Source: Chiua virens
Lineage: Eukaryota > Basidiomycota > Agaricomycetes > Boletales > Boletaceae
Reading direction: 5' to 3'
Assembly: GCA_019787685.1 (NCBI GenBank)
Contig: JAHNUO010000001.1
Location: 1,736,001 to 1,800,000 of the forward strand
DNA length: 64,000 bases
Positions 47,213 to 59,797 of the stretch are shown piece after piece. A program made the position numbers and the translations under genes. The first letter of the stretch is position 1, and every line of letters starts with the position of its first letter. A model generated the notes under the pieces. It ran no database searches, had not been told where the DNA came from, and was given only the letters and a program-made list of their open reading frames with translations.

Positions 47213-48789
47213 ATGGAATCACTAGAGCTTGAAGACATAAAGCCCACCATTCCATCGGACGATATTCCTGACAACAGTGACGAGGCCATACCCGCAGCCC
47301 TAGGTGTTGGCAAGCTTAAGCAGACAAGATACGAGGATGTATGGCCTGAGGACGTGCACGCCGCGTTCATGGAAGGTCGGTCCACGTGGTTCTTTAGTAG
47401 CTTGTCATTCTGCAATTACGACTAGCTGTTGCGCTGTACCCACCGATGGGTAAACGGCGACTTAAATACTACCGACTGCCTACGCATGAAAACGAAAACC
47501 TCGCCGCCGCCAACCGTACCAAGTCGTTTGGACGCTGCCAACTTATCCAGTCTTATATTCTGGAAAAGACTGGCAAAAGTCGCTCTAGAAAGCAGGTCTC
47601 CAGTCACCTCCAAAGACTGAAGAAGATCCATAAGGACAACCCTGCCAGTTTGTCTTGCATCGTGATTGCTGCGAGTTAATCTTATTTTAATTTTTTCCCC
47701 CAAGTGTGTGCCCTCTTTCTGGAGCGTCACCAGCCTTCTCCGGACCACCGGCATGATCAGTGTTCTACGGCGGTTGTATCCTCACCAGATGTCTTTGCAA
47801 ACATGATCTCTTTCAACACGCATCACCTCAAAAGCGAATTTGACCTTTCCATTGATCTGCGGAATACGGATGCAAGCGGCGATGCCTCTGGTACATTCTC
47901 CAATGGATCGGAAGTACCGTATCTTTCAAGCAATAGTGCTCTCGATCTGTCGACGAAATTCCATGATCAAACTCCTGTGTTTTTCCCCCAAGACTTTCTT
48001 TCCCCACAGTACACGGCGAATCACACACACGCTTCCGACGGCGACGGCTTTTCCGAGTCCCAAGATCAGCTCTCGTTTAAGGAATCAATAAATGGAGGAT
48101 TTCGAGTTGGCTCTACAGTCAATACGTCCGCGTTCTCGATATCGATGCGTCGGCTCGCTTCAAGGCCTCCGATTCAGGATCGACAGTTCGAATTGGGTCC
48201 GACAACACATTGTTCTCACGTAGTCCACTCTCCTACATACCAGTCAACACATCAGTGGATCTCTCACGACGGTTCAATGGATGATATTTCGTATAACCCT
48301 TCGTACGCCCCGGCTCAACAAGCTTTACATATGCCGTTCCATCCTCTTCAGCTGATTCCAACGGAGAAGCAACGACTCGAAACTGGTTTCGGATCCGACT
48401 GGATGTTGCCGCATGACCCCGACATCCCTCTTGGTATCCGAGAAGACGCGTTTGGCGAGGTCCGCATTCGCTATCCCCAGTTGCCTTACCACTACAATCC
48501 CACGTGTCCGGTCAACTCTCCTGTGACTTATGGTTCACCGTCCGAAAGCGAAGTCCCCCGACTCTCTAGAGGCCTTGCTTATCCCTACGCGACCGCGAGT
48601 CCTATAACCACATCCGATTCCGAGACCGAGAGTGCGACTATTTTCCCCGAACATGCCCTCAGGCTACGAGAATCACCCGAAATTTTCGCGTCACCTCTGC
48701 TGATCAAGCCTACACCCCTGTACCCGATCTCATACATTCATCCCAAGGTTTACTCTGACCACACGCCGACTCGGGGTCTTCCTTCCTAG
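47213..48789 (+). CDS. TEA/ATTS-domain transcription factor
   Basis: About 480 aa. A TEA/ATTS DNA-binding domain occupies roughly residues 40-125: DVWPEDVHAAFMEAVALYPP, MGKRRLKYYRLPTHENENLA, then FGRCQLIQSYILEKTGKSRS and RKQVSSHLQRLKKIHKDN, the third recognition helix being nearly invariant with AbaA, Tec1 and TEAD (family knowledge). The remaining 350 residues are Ser/Pro/Tyr-rich and look disordered, suitable for activation. Two introns, both early: inside the Glu-Ala junction of FMEAVAL, and after NPA (donor GTTTGT). The rest is a single exon. Members regulate conidiation and filamentous growth in other fungi; the target here is unknown. Confidence 0.88.
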
Positions 48790-49183
48790 ACTATCAATCG
48801 ACCGCTGATCATAATTACGCTGGTTCAGACATCCCGACAAAAGGACTTCTTTCACTGTTTTGTGGCTTTTCGCATCATTCCTGCACGTTCCGTTTAGACT
48901 ATACTGTAGCTATAAACCTTGTTCGCAACACATGTATGAACTTGCATAGACGATGTTTACTTAGAGGAATAGTGTAGCATTTAGCAATAATGAGCACTTG
49001 TAATACTTACTATTACAGTAGTAAGAACTCGAGAATGTATTTCGCGTGGCAGCGAAGGTGGAGCAATTACTATGTATATAATTTATTTGCTTTGCCGACT
49101 GTCTTCGATTACGACTCTCACCAGGCCATCACCGTTCCCAAAGCTTTCAGACTCTAGGCGTGAGCCCGGTTCTTGGATTCACG
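48790..49183. other. Tandem intergenic region
   Basis: 3' region of the TEA gene (AT-rich, with polyadenylation-like strings near 48900-49090) and short upstream region of the bestrophin gene. No gene recognised. Confidence 0.35.
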
Positions 49184-51251
49184 ATGGAACCACGCGAGAA
49201 TGCAAAACTCTCTCTGGCCTCGCTCAAGGTATTGTCCCATTTTCCTGCTGATTGAAGGCGGGTCGCTCGAGCGCTGACAACCGTGGTTGCATGGCGCTAG
49301 CAGCCCAGAATTAAAAGGCAACACCTGCGAAAGGTCGGTTGTTTCCTCGAATTCATGTTTACTGGTCATCAATAACACACTGCTTGGCCATTCCAGTACT
49401 CTTGGCTGCCGGATGTCCTGCGACTCAAAGGCAGTGTACGTCGACTACCTCACGATACTGGTGTTTCACATGCTCACGATACACGTGCAGGTAATACCGC
49501 GTGTCTTTGGTCCTGTCTTTACAGTAACGGTTTTCGCCACCGTTGTCGCGTTTGCACGATCGAAGGGTCATGCGGTTGAGCTCGCAAACTCGGTCGTTCC
49601 TCTACTTTCTGTCGTGGTGAGCAGTCTATCCGCAAGCCAGGGTACGAATATCAGACTGATTTCACAAAAGGTCGGTCTTATTCTGGTATTTCGGTAAGTT
49701 ACAAGATGCTTCCCCTGTCTTCGTGAGGATTGAAATGATTTGCACTGTGACCAGAAACAGGTACGACTAACAGCGACATGCACGTCGGTTGACACGTGGC
49801 GGAGAATACTAACTCGCTCATAGTACTTCTTACGATCGTTACTGGGAAGGCAGAAGATGTTTCTCCACCCTTACGGCCAACGTGCGAGTCTTGCTTGTCA
49901 CATTCACCATCTATCTGATATCAGACTTCTAGGTTCGCAATCTGTCTCGCATGCTATGGATCCACGTCGCCCTTGCTCCTACCGGGAATGATACTCAAGC
50001 CAGAATGACTAACCCACCCCTCAGTCACGCGGAACTCAAACGCCAGAAGATTGAGACGTTGCGATATTGCCTTGGCTTCGTCTACGCTGTAAAACACTAC
50101 CTCCGTGGAGAAGATGGAGGGGAATACGCTGACTTGGCAGGAGTGTTACCACCGCGTTTCTGTTTGCACCGCAGCCTAGGACATACCACAAACAAAAGCC
50201 AGCCTTTCGTAGCGTCATATGCAGCGACGCAAGGTGATCCTTCCAATACCAGTGCGGGCGACAGGCGTTCTGCGGATGCTACGAAAAGGGTTAAGCCAAA
50301 GCGCAGTAAAAAGAATGTAGGCGCGACAAACCAGAGTTCCGGATCTACTACACCTCTTCTCAGCGACTCTCATCAAACTGTAGAGTTCCACCCATATGCT
50401 GACCATATTTCCATGCCGCTTCCTTTGATGTTGGTATTATAACAAGTTATTGCCATAATGTCTTGCTCAGATACGTGTTTCTAGTATTGCCCATGAAATT
50501 TCAACCGCCATATTCAAGTTTAAACGGGAAGGTATGCTGGAAACAGTTGGCCCTGCAGGTAAGCCTGGTAAATAGATCTACATATCCTGGGTCTGAAATC
50601 ATTAGCAAGGAACTAACGCGATGAGTGGATTGCAAGTTACTTTGTTCACCAATTCGTTGGATGCTGAAGCCATCTTGGTAGAGTCCAATCCATGGTCGAT
50701 CAGATGACGTGTATGGAACGAATTGCTAACACGCCAATTCCTTCTTGCTGTCGGTTTTCTTGTATCATGCCTTGCCAAGTCAACTAATCGCATATCGGTA
50801 GATGGAATTCACCTCAAGCAATGCTTAACATTGTACCTTTTTGCTCTACCTCTCACTCTTATGGGCGATTTGGGTTGGAGCACTATTCCGATTGTTACTG
50901 TGATAGCCTTCACCCTGATGGGCATTGAAGGAATCGCGGACGAAATTGAAATGCCCTTCGGTGAGCCGACTTTTTTCAATATCTGACACCCTTTTTCACA
51001 AGTGGCGACCACTAGGTTATGACCCACATGATTTACCCCTTGGTGAGTGTGCTTCAGCGTACCAAGCTGCCACCCTACATAACTCGAGCAGATACCTACT
51101 GTGACGATCTGAAAGAAGAGGTGGAGTAAGTCACGATAGTCGTGCTTGAACACCAGTATCTTATTTTGCCTGACACAGATATATCATCGAGAGACTACCA
51201 GAAGGTGATTACGGTGCAAGCGAATTTGATGATGGGGAAGGTGATGATTGA
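49184..51251 (+). CDS. Bestrophin-like (UPF0187/RFP-TM) anion channel family protein
   Basis: About 500 aa. Landmarks of fungal bestrophin-like proteins: YSWLPDVLRLKGSVIPRVFG, FTVTVFATVVAFARSKGH, VVPLLSVVVGLILVFRNSTS, YDRYWEGRRCFSTLTANVRN, GMLETVGPAGTNAMSGL, MERIANTPIPSCYGIHLKQC and LTLYLFALPLTLMGDLGW. It closes with IEGIADEIEMPFGYDPHDLP, then LDTYCDDLKEEVEYIIERL. Four-helix membrane core with an insertion rich in Ser/Lys between helices. About eleven introns; one exon is 6 nt (49755-49760), giving Asn-Ser of FRNSTSYDRYW. The start is uncertain: the ATG at 49184 needs two short exons (ending SLASLK and QHLRK) before YSWLPD. Family members conduct chloride in animals; the fungal role is unknown. 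Confidence 0.85.
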
Positions 51252-51379
51252 AGACATTTGTTGAAATTACCTTGGCATACCCAGTGTCACATGCTATCCG
51301 TTGGACCATTGCATGGATCTATGTTTTCATTGAACTGCATCTATTACCCCCGAGAGATCATGGTATGGATTGACAAAGT

Positions 51380-52398
51380 CTAACTGAACTCAGGGGTACA
51401 ATACTCTCCAGGACCATATGGCTGCGAGCAACAAAATAAATACGTAGATTGGGATCCATCAAGAGCTTCACGAACCTTGGACGTCAGTGCGGTCAAGCCG
51501 GCAGAGTTTTCACTCGTATGCCGTCCACTTTGTGGCCCGGGCTTGGGCTTTTCACCTTTTGTAAATGCATCAAGTACCTTCTTCGTGGTTGCTGGGGTGA
51601 GGTCCTCCTTTGTTCGTCGTCAATACACGGTCAGGATCCATCTGTTACGACGTACGTAAAAGTCATCATTGACCACCATCATCGGTGCATTACTGCAAGC
51701 ACCCTGACACTCGACTTCAATGACGGTAAACTTGCCATCCCCAGTCGTTCCTCCGGGATTAATCCCGCCGAGGTGAGAGCAAACCGTATCCAGGATCTGA
51801 GTCGACCCACCCAACATGCACGGCGTGGTAGTGCAGACTTGAACGAAATTCTTACCGATAGGCTCCCTAAACACACGCCGGACAGTCAACCCGACGACTC
51901 GTGGACGAAGCCATCAAGAAATCGGCGCACCGGTTGAACATGGTGTAAAAGGTGGCCACTTCATATACGCGCATGGGCGGCATTTCTAGAAGCCCTGCGA
52001 CGTAGTTCATGACGCTGATGCTCGTCCATCCTTGGTTTTGTCGCTGACCGAGATCGAGGAGGGGAATCACGGCTGCCTTTTTGTATTGTGGAGGATACCG
52101 GGATATGACTTCTTCCGCCTTCTTCAAGTTGTCGGGGGTAAACTTGAATGGTATCTGAGGGTGCGAATATATTGATTTGGATGTGTTGCGCGCGGAAACG
52201 CGAACAGCGTACCTTCGGGTTGTTATACTTGGTGTCCCGATGCTAGTGCGGAGGTTCAGCCAAGGGTCACACGCGTAGCGAAAGTTACCGACCACAAAAA
52301 GCGCATCTGAGCGCTTTAGGCAGCGATGTAGAGATACATCTTCGAGACACTAGAGGTCGCAAAGCAGCAGTAGGTGTCAAAACCTTGGCGGAGAACAT
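51380..52398 (-). CDS. NADH:ubiquinone oxidoreductase 24 kDa subunit (NDUFV2)
   Basis: Peripheral-arm subunit of mitochondrial complex I carrying the N1a 2Fe-2S cluster (family knowledge). Presequence [20 protein letters not shown], then [40 protein letters not shown] and [20 protein letters not shown]. The cluster ligands are in [14 protein letters not shown] and [13 protein letters not shown]. It ends [20 protein letters not shown] plus [14 protein letters not shown]. About 250 aa, six introns. Between the presequence and SDALFV the frame shifts by one base near 52314. Either an extra G is present or a 37-nt intron (52314-52350) joins RPL to RSDALFV, deleting [12 protein letters not shown]. 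Confidence 0.93.
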
Positions 52399-52519
52399 CA
52401 TCGAGTATGGTCACCGGAAGACTCGGTAGCCAGTGAAATTTAATTATATAATGCATATGTTCCCACACGACCTAAGTTACTCGTAATGTAGTTGCTACCG
52501 AAAGAGTCGGATTTATTCT

Positions 52520-55500
52520 CTAAGTCAGACCCACCATAGAACGACGAAATTTCGAAGTAATCTGGTCGACCTTGAGAAGCACGCCAGCAGTGGCTCTCCG
52601 TAGCTCAACCTCGTGTGTCCCACCTATACCCGTGACTTGAATACCCTTCTCGAGCATGCTAAACAGCTGGCCCGCCCACTCTCCCGTACCAATCAACAAC
52701 GCAGTATGTTCTAGGCCGAGCGAATGGCCAGCGTCCAGCTCGACGCAACCATCCAAAGCAACCAGTGCGAGATTGAGAGCTGCCGTGAGGACCGATGCCT
52801 CCTTTCCACCGTTTTCTCTTGTAGAACTGTCCCCATCGTCCCAATCCTCACTCGCGGGTTTAGCCAGTTCCCTGGATCCTACCGTGACAGCAAGCTCGAG
52901 CGTGTTGGGTGCGATGAGGGCAAGCCATTCCGGTGCGTTATGAGATGCGTGGACGAGAATCGCCACGGTGCCCAGAAGCATCGTCAAAATAAGCGGATTT
53001 AGGATAAGACCTGTACCGGCACCGCGATACTGGTATAGGACATCGCGATGCGCAGTTCTCTCCTCCCGCGTTTGCTCGTCCCGAAGAAAGACCCAGAAGC
53101 GATCAATGAGCGGCATAATAAACCATCCAGCAGCGACACTCGTAAACGAGACGGAGGTAGGGGGATGTTGCACCGGCAGCACTGAGCCTTTGCGACTATC
53201 TGAGCCAACTTCGGTGATCTTCGAGGGTTTTTTAATCCGCAGTTGTCTTTCCCGAATTACCTCAGGAACCTTATCAGCAGTCGCTTCTTGACTCCTGTCG
53301 ATGGCTGCTCTGGTGACGTTCTCGAGCAGCGGCTGCAGAAGATTATTGGAACTGGCTGCCAAGTATTTCTGATGCAATGCAGGTGGCAACATTTTGCTTG
53401 GAAAATTGGTTCGTTGAGCTGCAGGGGGTTGTAAAGTTTCGGAATAACCGGGCAGTGATGCTAATTCTCTGGCTCCAAGTGCCAGGGCATTCAGCATCAC
53501 CGAACGTTGGTCAGACGAATATTGGTTTTTGAAAAACTCCTCGATGATGCACCTGCAGTCCCTCAGAAAGGGAACGGATTGTACGAGCAATAGTGAACAT
53601 ACTGGGTAGCTATTTTGGGACAGCATGCGACCAACGCTATCAGGATGCGTTGTCTCTTGTTATCGAAATCGTCAAGTTCGAATTTATCGTTGAGGGAGAT
53701 GAAACCATAGACAAGATTGGCAGTATTTTCAGCTGCATGGGAGGGGTGAGGACGGCTGCTATACGAGTCAAGGTGTGCTCACCTAGCTCGGTCCCATAAT
53801 CGCGCTTTCTGCGGATCAGTTCCTCGCCAATATTTACGGCCATTTCAATCCTATCCGCTTCCTGGTTCTCCCCGGAGAGCCCAAGGCCGCTGTTCCGAAC
53901 GAGGTCACCGAGCTGGGCCAGGTACACGGGACGGGAGATCTTCTTTTGACCGACGTGAAGGGTTGGATCCTTCTCGATCTCCTGGAGCTCCAACGGAGTA
54001 GGGGATGGGGAACGTGAGGACGGTGGAGAATCATATCCAGTCAAAGAATCATCCGAGTCATAGTCAGCGACTTGAGGAGGCTGGCCAGCATCCGCGGTGG
54101 ATCCTTGACGAACCGTGTTCATTGACTCTACGTCCGCGGGCAGATCACGAACTCCACCATCTTCATTGAGATCGTCGTCCTCTTGCAAAGGCTCAAAATC
54201 GATATCTCTTTGGGAACAGAGCCGCCTGACCCTTCTCGCCCAAGCCCTTCCGTCTTCATCTCCCTCCCAATCGCCAAAGTCCAGGCTTTTTCCGACCCGA
54301 CTGGCCACCACCTCGGCGACCAACATACCACAACGGCGTGCACTAGCGTCCGGGTGACTGATATAGGAACCAATCGCAGAGACCAAGGAAGGGGAGAGTG
54401 CAATAGATGTCACCGGGTTTGAAGATGGTGGGAAATGTGTTACAACGAGAAGGAGTAACGTAGAGATATCTATCAAGCACATCATTAGTGCGGCGAAGTG
54501 AGTCCACGGATGGTGACTTACACTGATGCCGGGAAAGCAGAGAATGTTTAATGTGTTCCGAAGTACTCCACGCGTCAACGAGGCGAGAGAGAAACGCTTC
54601 TTGGGCTAATCCATAGAAAGGGGTCAAAAATGCAGAATTGACACTCGAGAGGTGGTGGAGATCACCTTGTTCAGATTGTGTGCCGCTCGCCAGCCAGCAT
54701 ACGAAAACTCGAGCATGATTTTCGCTCCAACTTCGAGCCAAGATTACAGATACCAAACTATTCCAGAGGTCATCTTGTGGCCCAACGTCGCCAACCAGGT
54801 CACACAGGAAGACTGCTTGCTGTCGTATGATGCCCCTATCACGAGCAGATGCACCCAACGCTGATTCCAGAGAGGTGAGCGAGGAAAATAAGGACGTCAG
54901 GACAGCTTGCAGTGTTAGTACGGATGGAAATGATCCTATTATGTGGTTCCATAGTTTCTGGTATGATTTTCTCTCCTTATCTTGGAGCCTGCGTCGGAGG
55001 ATCGGCAATAAAGTATGGAAGAACGATGCTTGCGAGGGAGATGGACGAGCTGTGCTGGGAAATGTTCCTATGTGCACCAGTTTTGAAAAGAGCTGGGTCA
55101 CGAGTGATAAGTACCCTGCAGGTCGAACGTGTAAGAATTCAAGAGCCGGATGCCTGACAGCGTAATACTGGCCTCCAGAGACATTCTTCGACAAATCATT
55201 GATGAGAAGCTCGGTTCGTGTGCATAGATGGTTGTAGTAATCAGGCAGACCGAGATCAGTTGGAATGCCCTGCCCTCTGAACGCGTTCGCCATCTTGGCG
55301 GGAACTGCAAAGACATTGCGAAGGCAATCGTCCCAGCTAACGGACCTCTTCGCTGGTTCACGGATCGTGCGCACTGCACGAAAGAGTCTATCAATGGGAT
55401 ATTCCTTCGCAAGTTTCACTAGCAAGTCCACGCAACGTTGGTGTAATGGGACGGAAAGTATCGTCGAGTACGCGCACAGAGCCACATCGCCAGCAGCAGC

Positions 55501-55818
55501 AGAAGCATTCGAGAATGCATCTGGACAAAAGTATTGTAGTGTTAGTGCAGAGTAACCCTTCTCCTCCAGGATCGTTTCCCATGTGGGCAATATCGACTCC
55601 AGCAAAGAGTGTTGGATTGACGGGAATACCTTGGCGATGTCGATCGTCAGGTCTTGACTGGGTAACGAGTCGAACCGTCGGAATTGAGGAGGTAAAAGGT
55701 TTACGCTGGCGAGTGGCAGACACAAGAGCGGAAGTAGTTTCTGGAGTTCAGTGATCTGGGTCTGAAGTTGAGAGAGGACCTCTTGCAAGACCGGCTGTCG
55801 TGGATGATCTGAAGACAT
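52520..55818 (-). CDS. TEL2: Telomere length regulation protein Tel2 (TELO2)
   Basis: Large helical-repeat protein, about 1,040 aa, that with Tti1/Tti2 stabilises PIKK kinases such as TOR and ATM (family knowledge). N-terminal helical repeats (PTWETILEEKGYSALTLQYF; FFHTLLPILRRRLQDKER; RIRQQ-type IIRQQAVFLCDLVGD) lead to CGMLVAEVVASRVGKSLDFG, then the acidic linker DYDSDDSLTGYDSPPSS, then RPVYLAQLGDLVRNSG, a conserved Tel2 block. The C-terminal domain follows with YSSDQRSVMLNALALGAREL and a second helical array (FIMPLIDRFWVFLRDEQTRE; LLGTVAILVHASHNAPEW). Three introns. Start at the first ATG of the conserved frame (55818). Confidence 0.9.
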
Positions 55819-55951
55819 GGTCAAGCACGCAAAAACAAGTCCAGTCGATCGTCTTTTACTACATGTACATATTCGACAAGAGCTAGAAAGCCACACTTAA
55901 CCAACGAATACGATACTCGTCACAGAACAGAAGCACAACAGTAATAAGATT

Positions 55952-57892
55952 TCATCCGATCACTTTGAAGGCTCCATTGGTCATTACTCCAGCAACCTCT
56001 CCTGTCTGGACCCAAGGTTGGTCTTCAGTATCAGTCTCTGTGTTTGTGTCACCAGATAAGAGTGTCCCGACTGGTGGTCCGCGCACTAAAAGTTGACCTT
56101 TGGGGTCATTACCTCTCTCGATCGCAGGATCATCCACCCCAGTAAGTTTGACCTCAACGTTTACGCTTGGGGCACCGACGTGAGCTACTTCACCTTGTGC
56201 CGAAGGTAGAGACTGAAGATCAAAAGCGTGCGTAGCAAACATAGGACCGCTCGTTGATGCATGGATGTGAGCATTGATGATAGGAACGGAGAGTGCAATC
56301 CGCGCGGGCGTTAATGCATCATTCGCTAACGGTCCTGAAAGATAACATTTTCCATCAGTATGCGCATCAAGAAAACAAACAGAAATCAGTCACCCCCACT
56401 AACAACAACAGTCTTCAGTGTGGTTGCCATACGTCCCATAATATGATCGCGAGCGCCGCCAAACACAGTACGGTCCCACAAACTCTCCTTGCTTATAAAG
56501 CCTTCAGCCAGCGCCGCCAGTTTGTGCCTCCACACGAGCGGATAAATGAAAGAGGACTTCTTGGCACTGGAGAGCACCGCAGTCGCTAGACTTTGAAGGT
56601 GTTCAGGATGAAGGAACAATACCGTAGGCGACGGTATGGGCAGCTTCGATGCAGAAAGCATATCGATGACATTTCGCGATGAGGTGTTTGAATCCCCATT
56701 GGAATTGTGATATACGCGGGTCGAATCGCATGTTGCAAAAGATGCACACTCGTATAACGCGGTGTATGCAACTGCTCGCCCGAACGGAGTGCTCAGAGAG
56801 TGCCCGGATACAACAGTGTCGAGGGAGGAGAGTGCTATGGAAGGAGGGAATAGCGCCTTGATGGCTGTGACACCGGACGTGAAGTTCGAGTGAGCGAAGC
56901 GCACTCCTTGCAGAGTCCCGTCAGATGTTTCGAAGAAGGCGAGTGTAAATGGATCGTTGGGTCCTGGAATAGAGGTCCGTGAAGTGCAGAGCTATTCTGA
57001 AGTGACTACTTACGAACTGAAGGAACGCCCGTCGCGTTATCTGCCTGGGCACCGTCGGCCTCGACTTGGCTCCAGTTCAGGATTTCAACTTCACGCGCCG
57101 CCTTGGGGTGAATTTCGGCGTCTATTTTTCCCACCACGATGACCTTGTGATCGTGTTCTTTGGCATCATAGATCAGCTCGAGGAGGGCAGGCAAGAAATC
57201 CGCGCCAACGATGATAGCAGAAGGGGGGTGGGTCTCTAAGACACGAGAAAGAAGCTTTTGGGAACTCAAGGTGAATGAAACTATGGAGCGCTTGGCAAGG
57301 GCAAGATCAGCGATCAAAAATTCTGGATATCCTCGGCGTTAAGCTAACGAAAATGGGGATCGTCGACAAACACACCGATGCTATCGTTGAGGAGTAACAA
57401 GACAGAGGACTCTCCAGGAAGCAGGCGGGAAATACCGGCACCGAATGCAGTGATGCGTTCGTTAAGTCTGGCATTGGTAATCTACACGGGAGACGTCGGG
57501 AAGTGTTCCAGACACGCATGTATTGGATATATTAACTCACTTTTGTGGACCAAAACGTCCTCGGCGACTCGAAATGAGATTTGACAAAGTCGTTGACCAA
57601 GTCTATATCCTTGTCGGGTCTGACAGGAAACTGCGAGACTGCATGAAACGGGTGTCCGAGAGAGTCGATGTAAAGGGAGACACACCCTGCCCATAAGCCC
57701 AGTGCCATAGTTTCTATAGATAGCGCTCTCGGTGGGATGTCTTACACGACCGACGTCGCTCTGCCTTCCGAGAAGGATAGGGTGCACGAGAGGTTGTGGC
57801 TTGTACAAGTTCTGGAGAAGAAATACAGATACACCGATAAAACCCAAGAGGACGGTCAAGTCGTCGGTGACAAGGTAGTCAGTGAACGACAT
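55952..57892 (-). CDS. Degenerate acyl-CoA synthetase-like (AMP-binding fold) membrane protein
   Basis: About 550 aa. An N-terminal hydrophobic segment (LTVLLGFIGVSVFLLQ) should anchor it. Long-chain acyl-CoA synthetase features follow: SPRTFWSTKITNARLNERIT-like spacing, VLLLLNDSIGVFVDD, PSAIIVGADFLPALLELIYD, LVWRHKLAALAEGFISKESL, then WDRTVFGGARDHIMG and KTVVVSGG before PLANDAL. The nucleotide-binding loop, normally YTSGTTGxPKG, reads FFETSDGTLQGVRF here, without the usual Gly/Thr pattern and Lys. The protein stops at GEVAGVMTNGAFKVIG, so the C-terminal subdomain with the catalytic A10 Lys is absent. I infer a pseudoenzyme or scaffold, possibly a fungal-specific branch. Four or five introns. 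Start at 57892; a TTG lies two codons upstream. Confidence 0.75.
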
Positions 57893-58205
57893 ATTCAATG
57901 GTCAATGTGGGTGGAACCAAACTTGAATGAGCTGCGGCTATTGCCGTGTACGCGTACGAGTCTGAGTTTCTGACGCGACTTCAACTCAACTCACGCCAGC
58001 AAGACTCTTCCGCAATCTACGGGTTTAGCGCATCAGTCCAGACCGCTCTCCGTCCGTTGCACTTGAATCTACTCTGGATTTCCGCTGAATCACCACCAAA
58101 GCTTGGTTACCGTGACCCATGAATGAAACAACTCACGTGATATTCTATTAGTATTCACCCCTAATCTTAACCTCCTTTGCATTTACAGTTTAGAAAGTCA
58201 CAACC
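57893..58205. promoter_or_regulatory. Divergent intergenic region (acyl-CoA synthetase-like / histone H1)
   Basis: 313 bp between opposing start codons. The histone H1 start sits in a strong context (ACAACCATGG). No specific site recognised. Confidence 0.4.
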
Positions 58206-59062
58206 ATGGTTGTGTCTGGCGCCAAGACTAAATATGCAATGTCCACCAAACCTGCAAGGAAATCCCATCACCCCACACATCCGCCTTGGATCGAAATGAT
58301 CACGGTTCGTCACATTTAAGATCACATCTAGATATCTGAACATTCACGGTAATCAGGAATGCATTGCGACAACCCCAGATGGAACTAGGCATGGTGTCTC
58401 TAGACCCGCAATCAAAAAGGTCGGCTGTCTCTGCTCAGCAAGTCCCAGTTGGCTGACTGACTACAGTTTGTTGATTCCAAGTACCATCTTCCCATGAATG
58501 CTGCTGCCACGAACCAGCTTAATCGCGCTATCGCGCACGGTATGCACAGCGGCAACTTTGTGCTGCCCAAAGGTTGGGTTTCAGTACGTCCATTCCCTGT
58601 ACACTCGTAATCTTGTATATTTAGGTCCGTCAGGCAAGGTCAAGTTGGCCCCTCAAAGAGCGGGAGAGATTACAAAGGAGGTGAGTGTGATCTTCTGCGG
58701 TGAAATCGTTTGTTCAACCTACCTAGAACAAGAAGCCTCTCGTAGTACCGAAATCCACCCGCAGGAAGGAAAGACCCCTTTTTGCGGAAGAGCATCATGT
58801 CACAGCCGTGCCTGCCACTAAAAAGTACAGGTCCAAGGCGAAAAAAAGCGCGCATGTACGTGACACCTATTCCGGGGAGAAGGGTACCTCCCCAGGACAC
58901 CACCACGACGCGGGGTGGCACCAAAGCGGTGGGTGATCTATCGTTTCGAACGTTGACATCATCATATAATGATGTGCCCCTCTCAGGTCACCGGACTCAA
59001 GTCCCAAGACTAGGAGCGCCACCAAGAGGATGGCGGAGTCAAAGAGACGTGCACGCAAATGA
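58206..59062 (+). CDS. Linker histone H1
   Basis: Chromatin linker histone of about 175 aa. The H15 winged helix runs from HPPWIEMITECIATTPDGTR through HGVSRPAIKKFVDSKYHLPM and NQLNRAIAHGMHSGNFVLPK to GPSGKVKLAPQR. A basic tail follows (KKPLVVPKSTRRKERPLF; TPPRRGVAPKRSPDSSPKTR) and ends SATKRMAESKRRARK. Six introns. The tail exons were placed by requiring a Lys/Arg-rich frame to the final stop: introns GTCCAAGG...CCCCAG (about 58829-58894) and GTGGGTGA...CTCTCAG (about 58930-58987). Other frames of the tail stay open for a while, so tail splicing is less certain than the globular domain. Confidence 0.85.
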
Positions 59063-59797
59063 ATGATGCCATGGCATGTCGGGTAGTCCCTTGTTTGCTA
59101 TTGTTCTTTTCCTTACTAGGTCTGCATGATCCAGACGGATGGTTCGATGTTGCCTATTGTGCACGTATGTGGTACGATTGAATGATGCACTTTGCCTGTT
59201 TAGATTGTTTCTGAGCCAGCGAAGCGGCAAAAATGATGATCTACGTGGGTGCGGAGAGAGACGCTGAGAAATCTGGTTGCCCTGAGAACACAAATACACC
59301 AAATGGTGGGATTTGGCTGAGAGTTGTAGGTGTTTGCGAGGAGATGCTGATCGACGCAGGTGATTGCCGACTGTTGTGACAGGTGACAGGATATGAGGGG
59401 CTGAAGCCTGAGCCGCGGCTGGGAAGTGAGGAAAGCATCCGAGCCTGGTCCGTCCGTTGCGAACAAGGTTCCCAGCGATGAAAGCGGGATGATCCTTGTC
59501 TCCTCCGTTTCCACGAGGGGCGACACGTCTGGGGGCGGTTGTGCGCCCGAACTGGAGTAGATAAGGGTGGTTTGATCGGAGAGGTGAGCGTGATTACGTA
59601 ATCAATTACGTGACATACGTACGCAGCAACTGTTTTTGAATTTTTGATGGATTCATGTAATTTTGGGTGTCACGTCGTCGCGCTCGTTCGTTACCCTCCT
59701 CCCTTTGTCTTTCACCATCACCATCCCCTCTCATCCACCTCTTCCCTCTCACTTTTCAATAGTAATGTCAATTCCCCTTTGACAATTCCCCTCCTAC
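59063..59797. other. Tandem intergenic region
   Basis: About 735 bp: 3' region of histone H1 and upstream region of the Gds1-domain gene. Contains the palindrome GTAATCAATTAC/ACGTAAT-rich block near 59590-59620 and a CT-rich leader from about 59690. No gene recognised. Confidence 0.35.
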
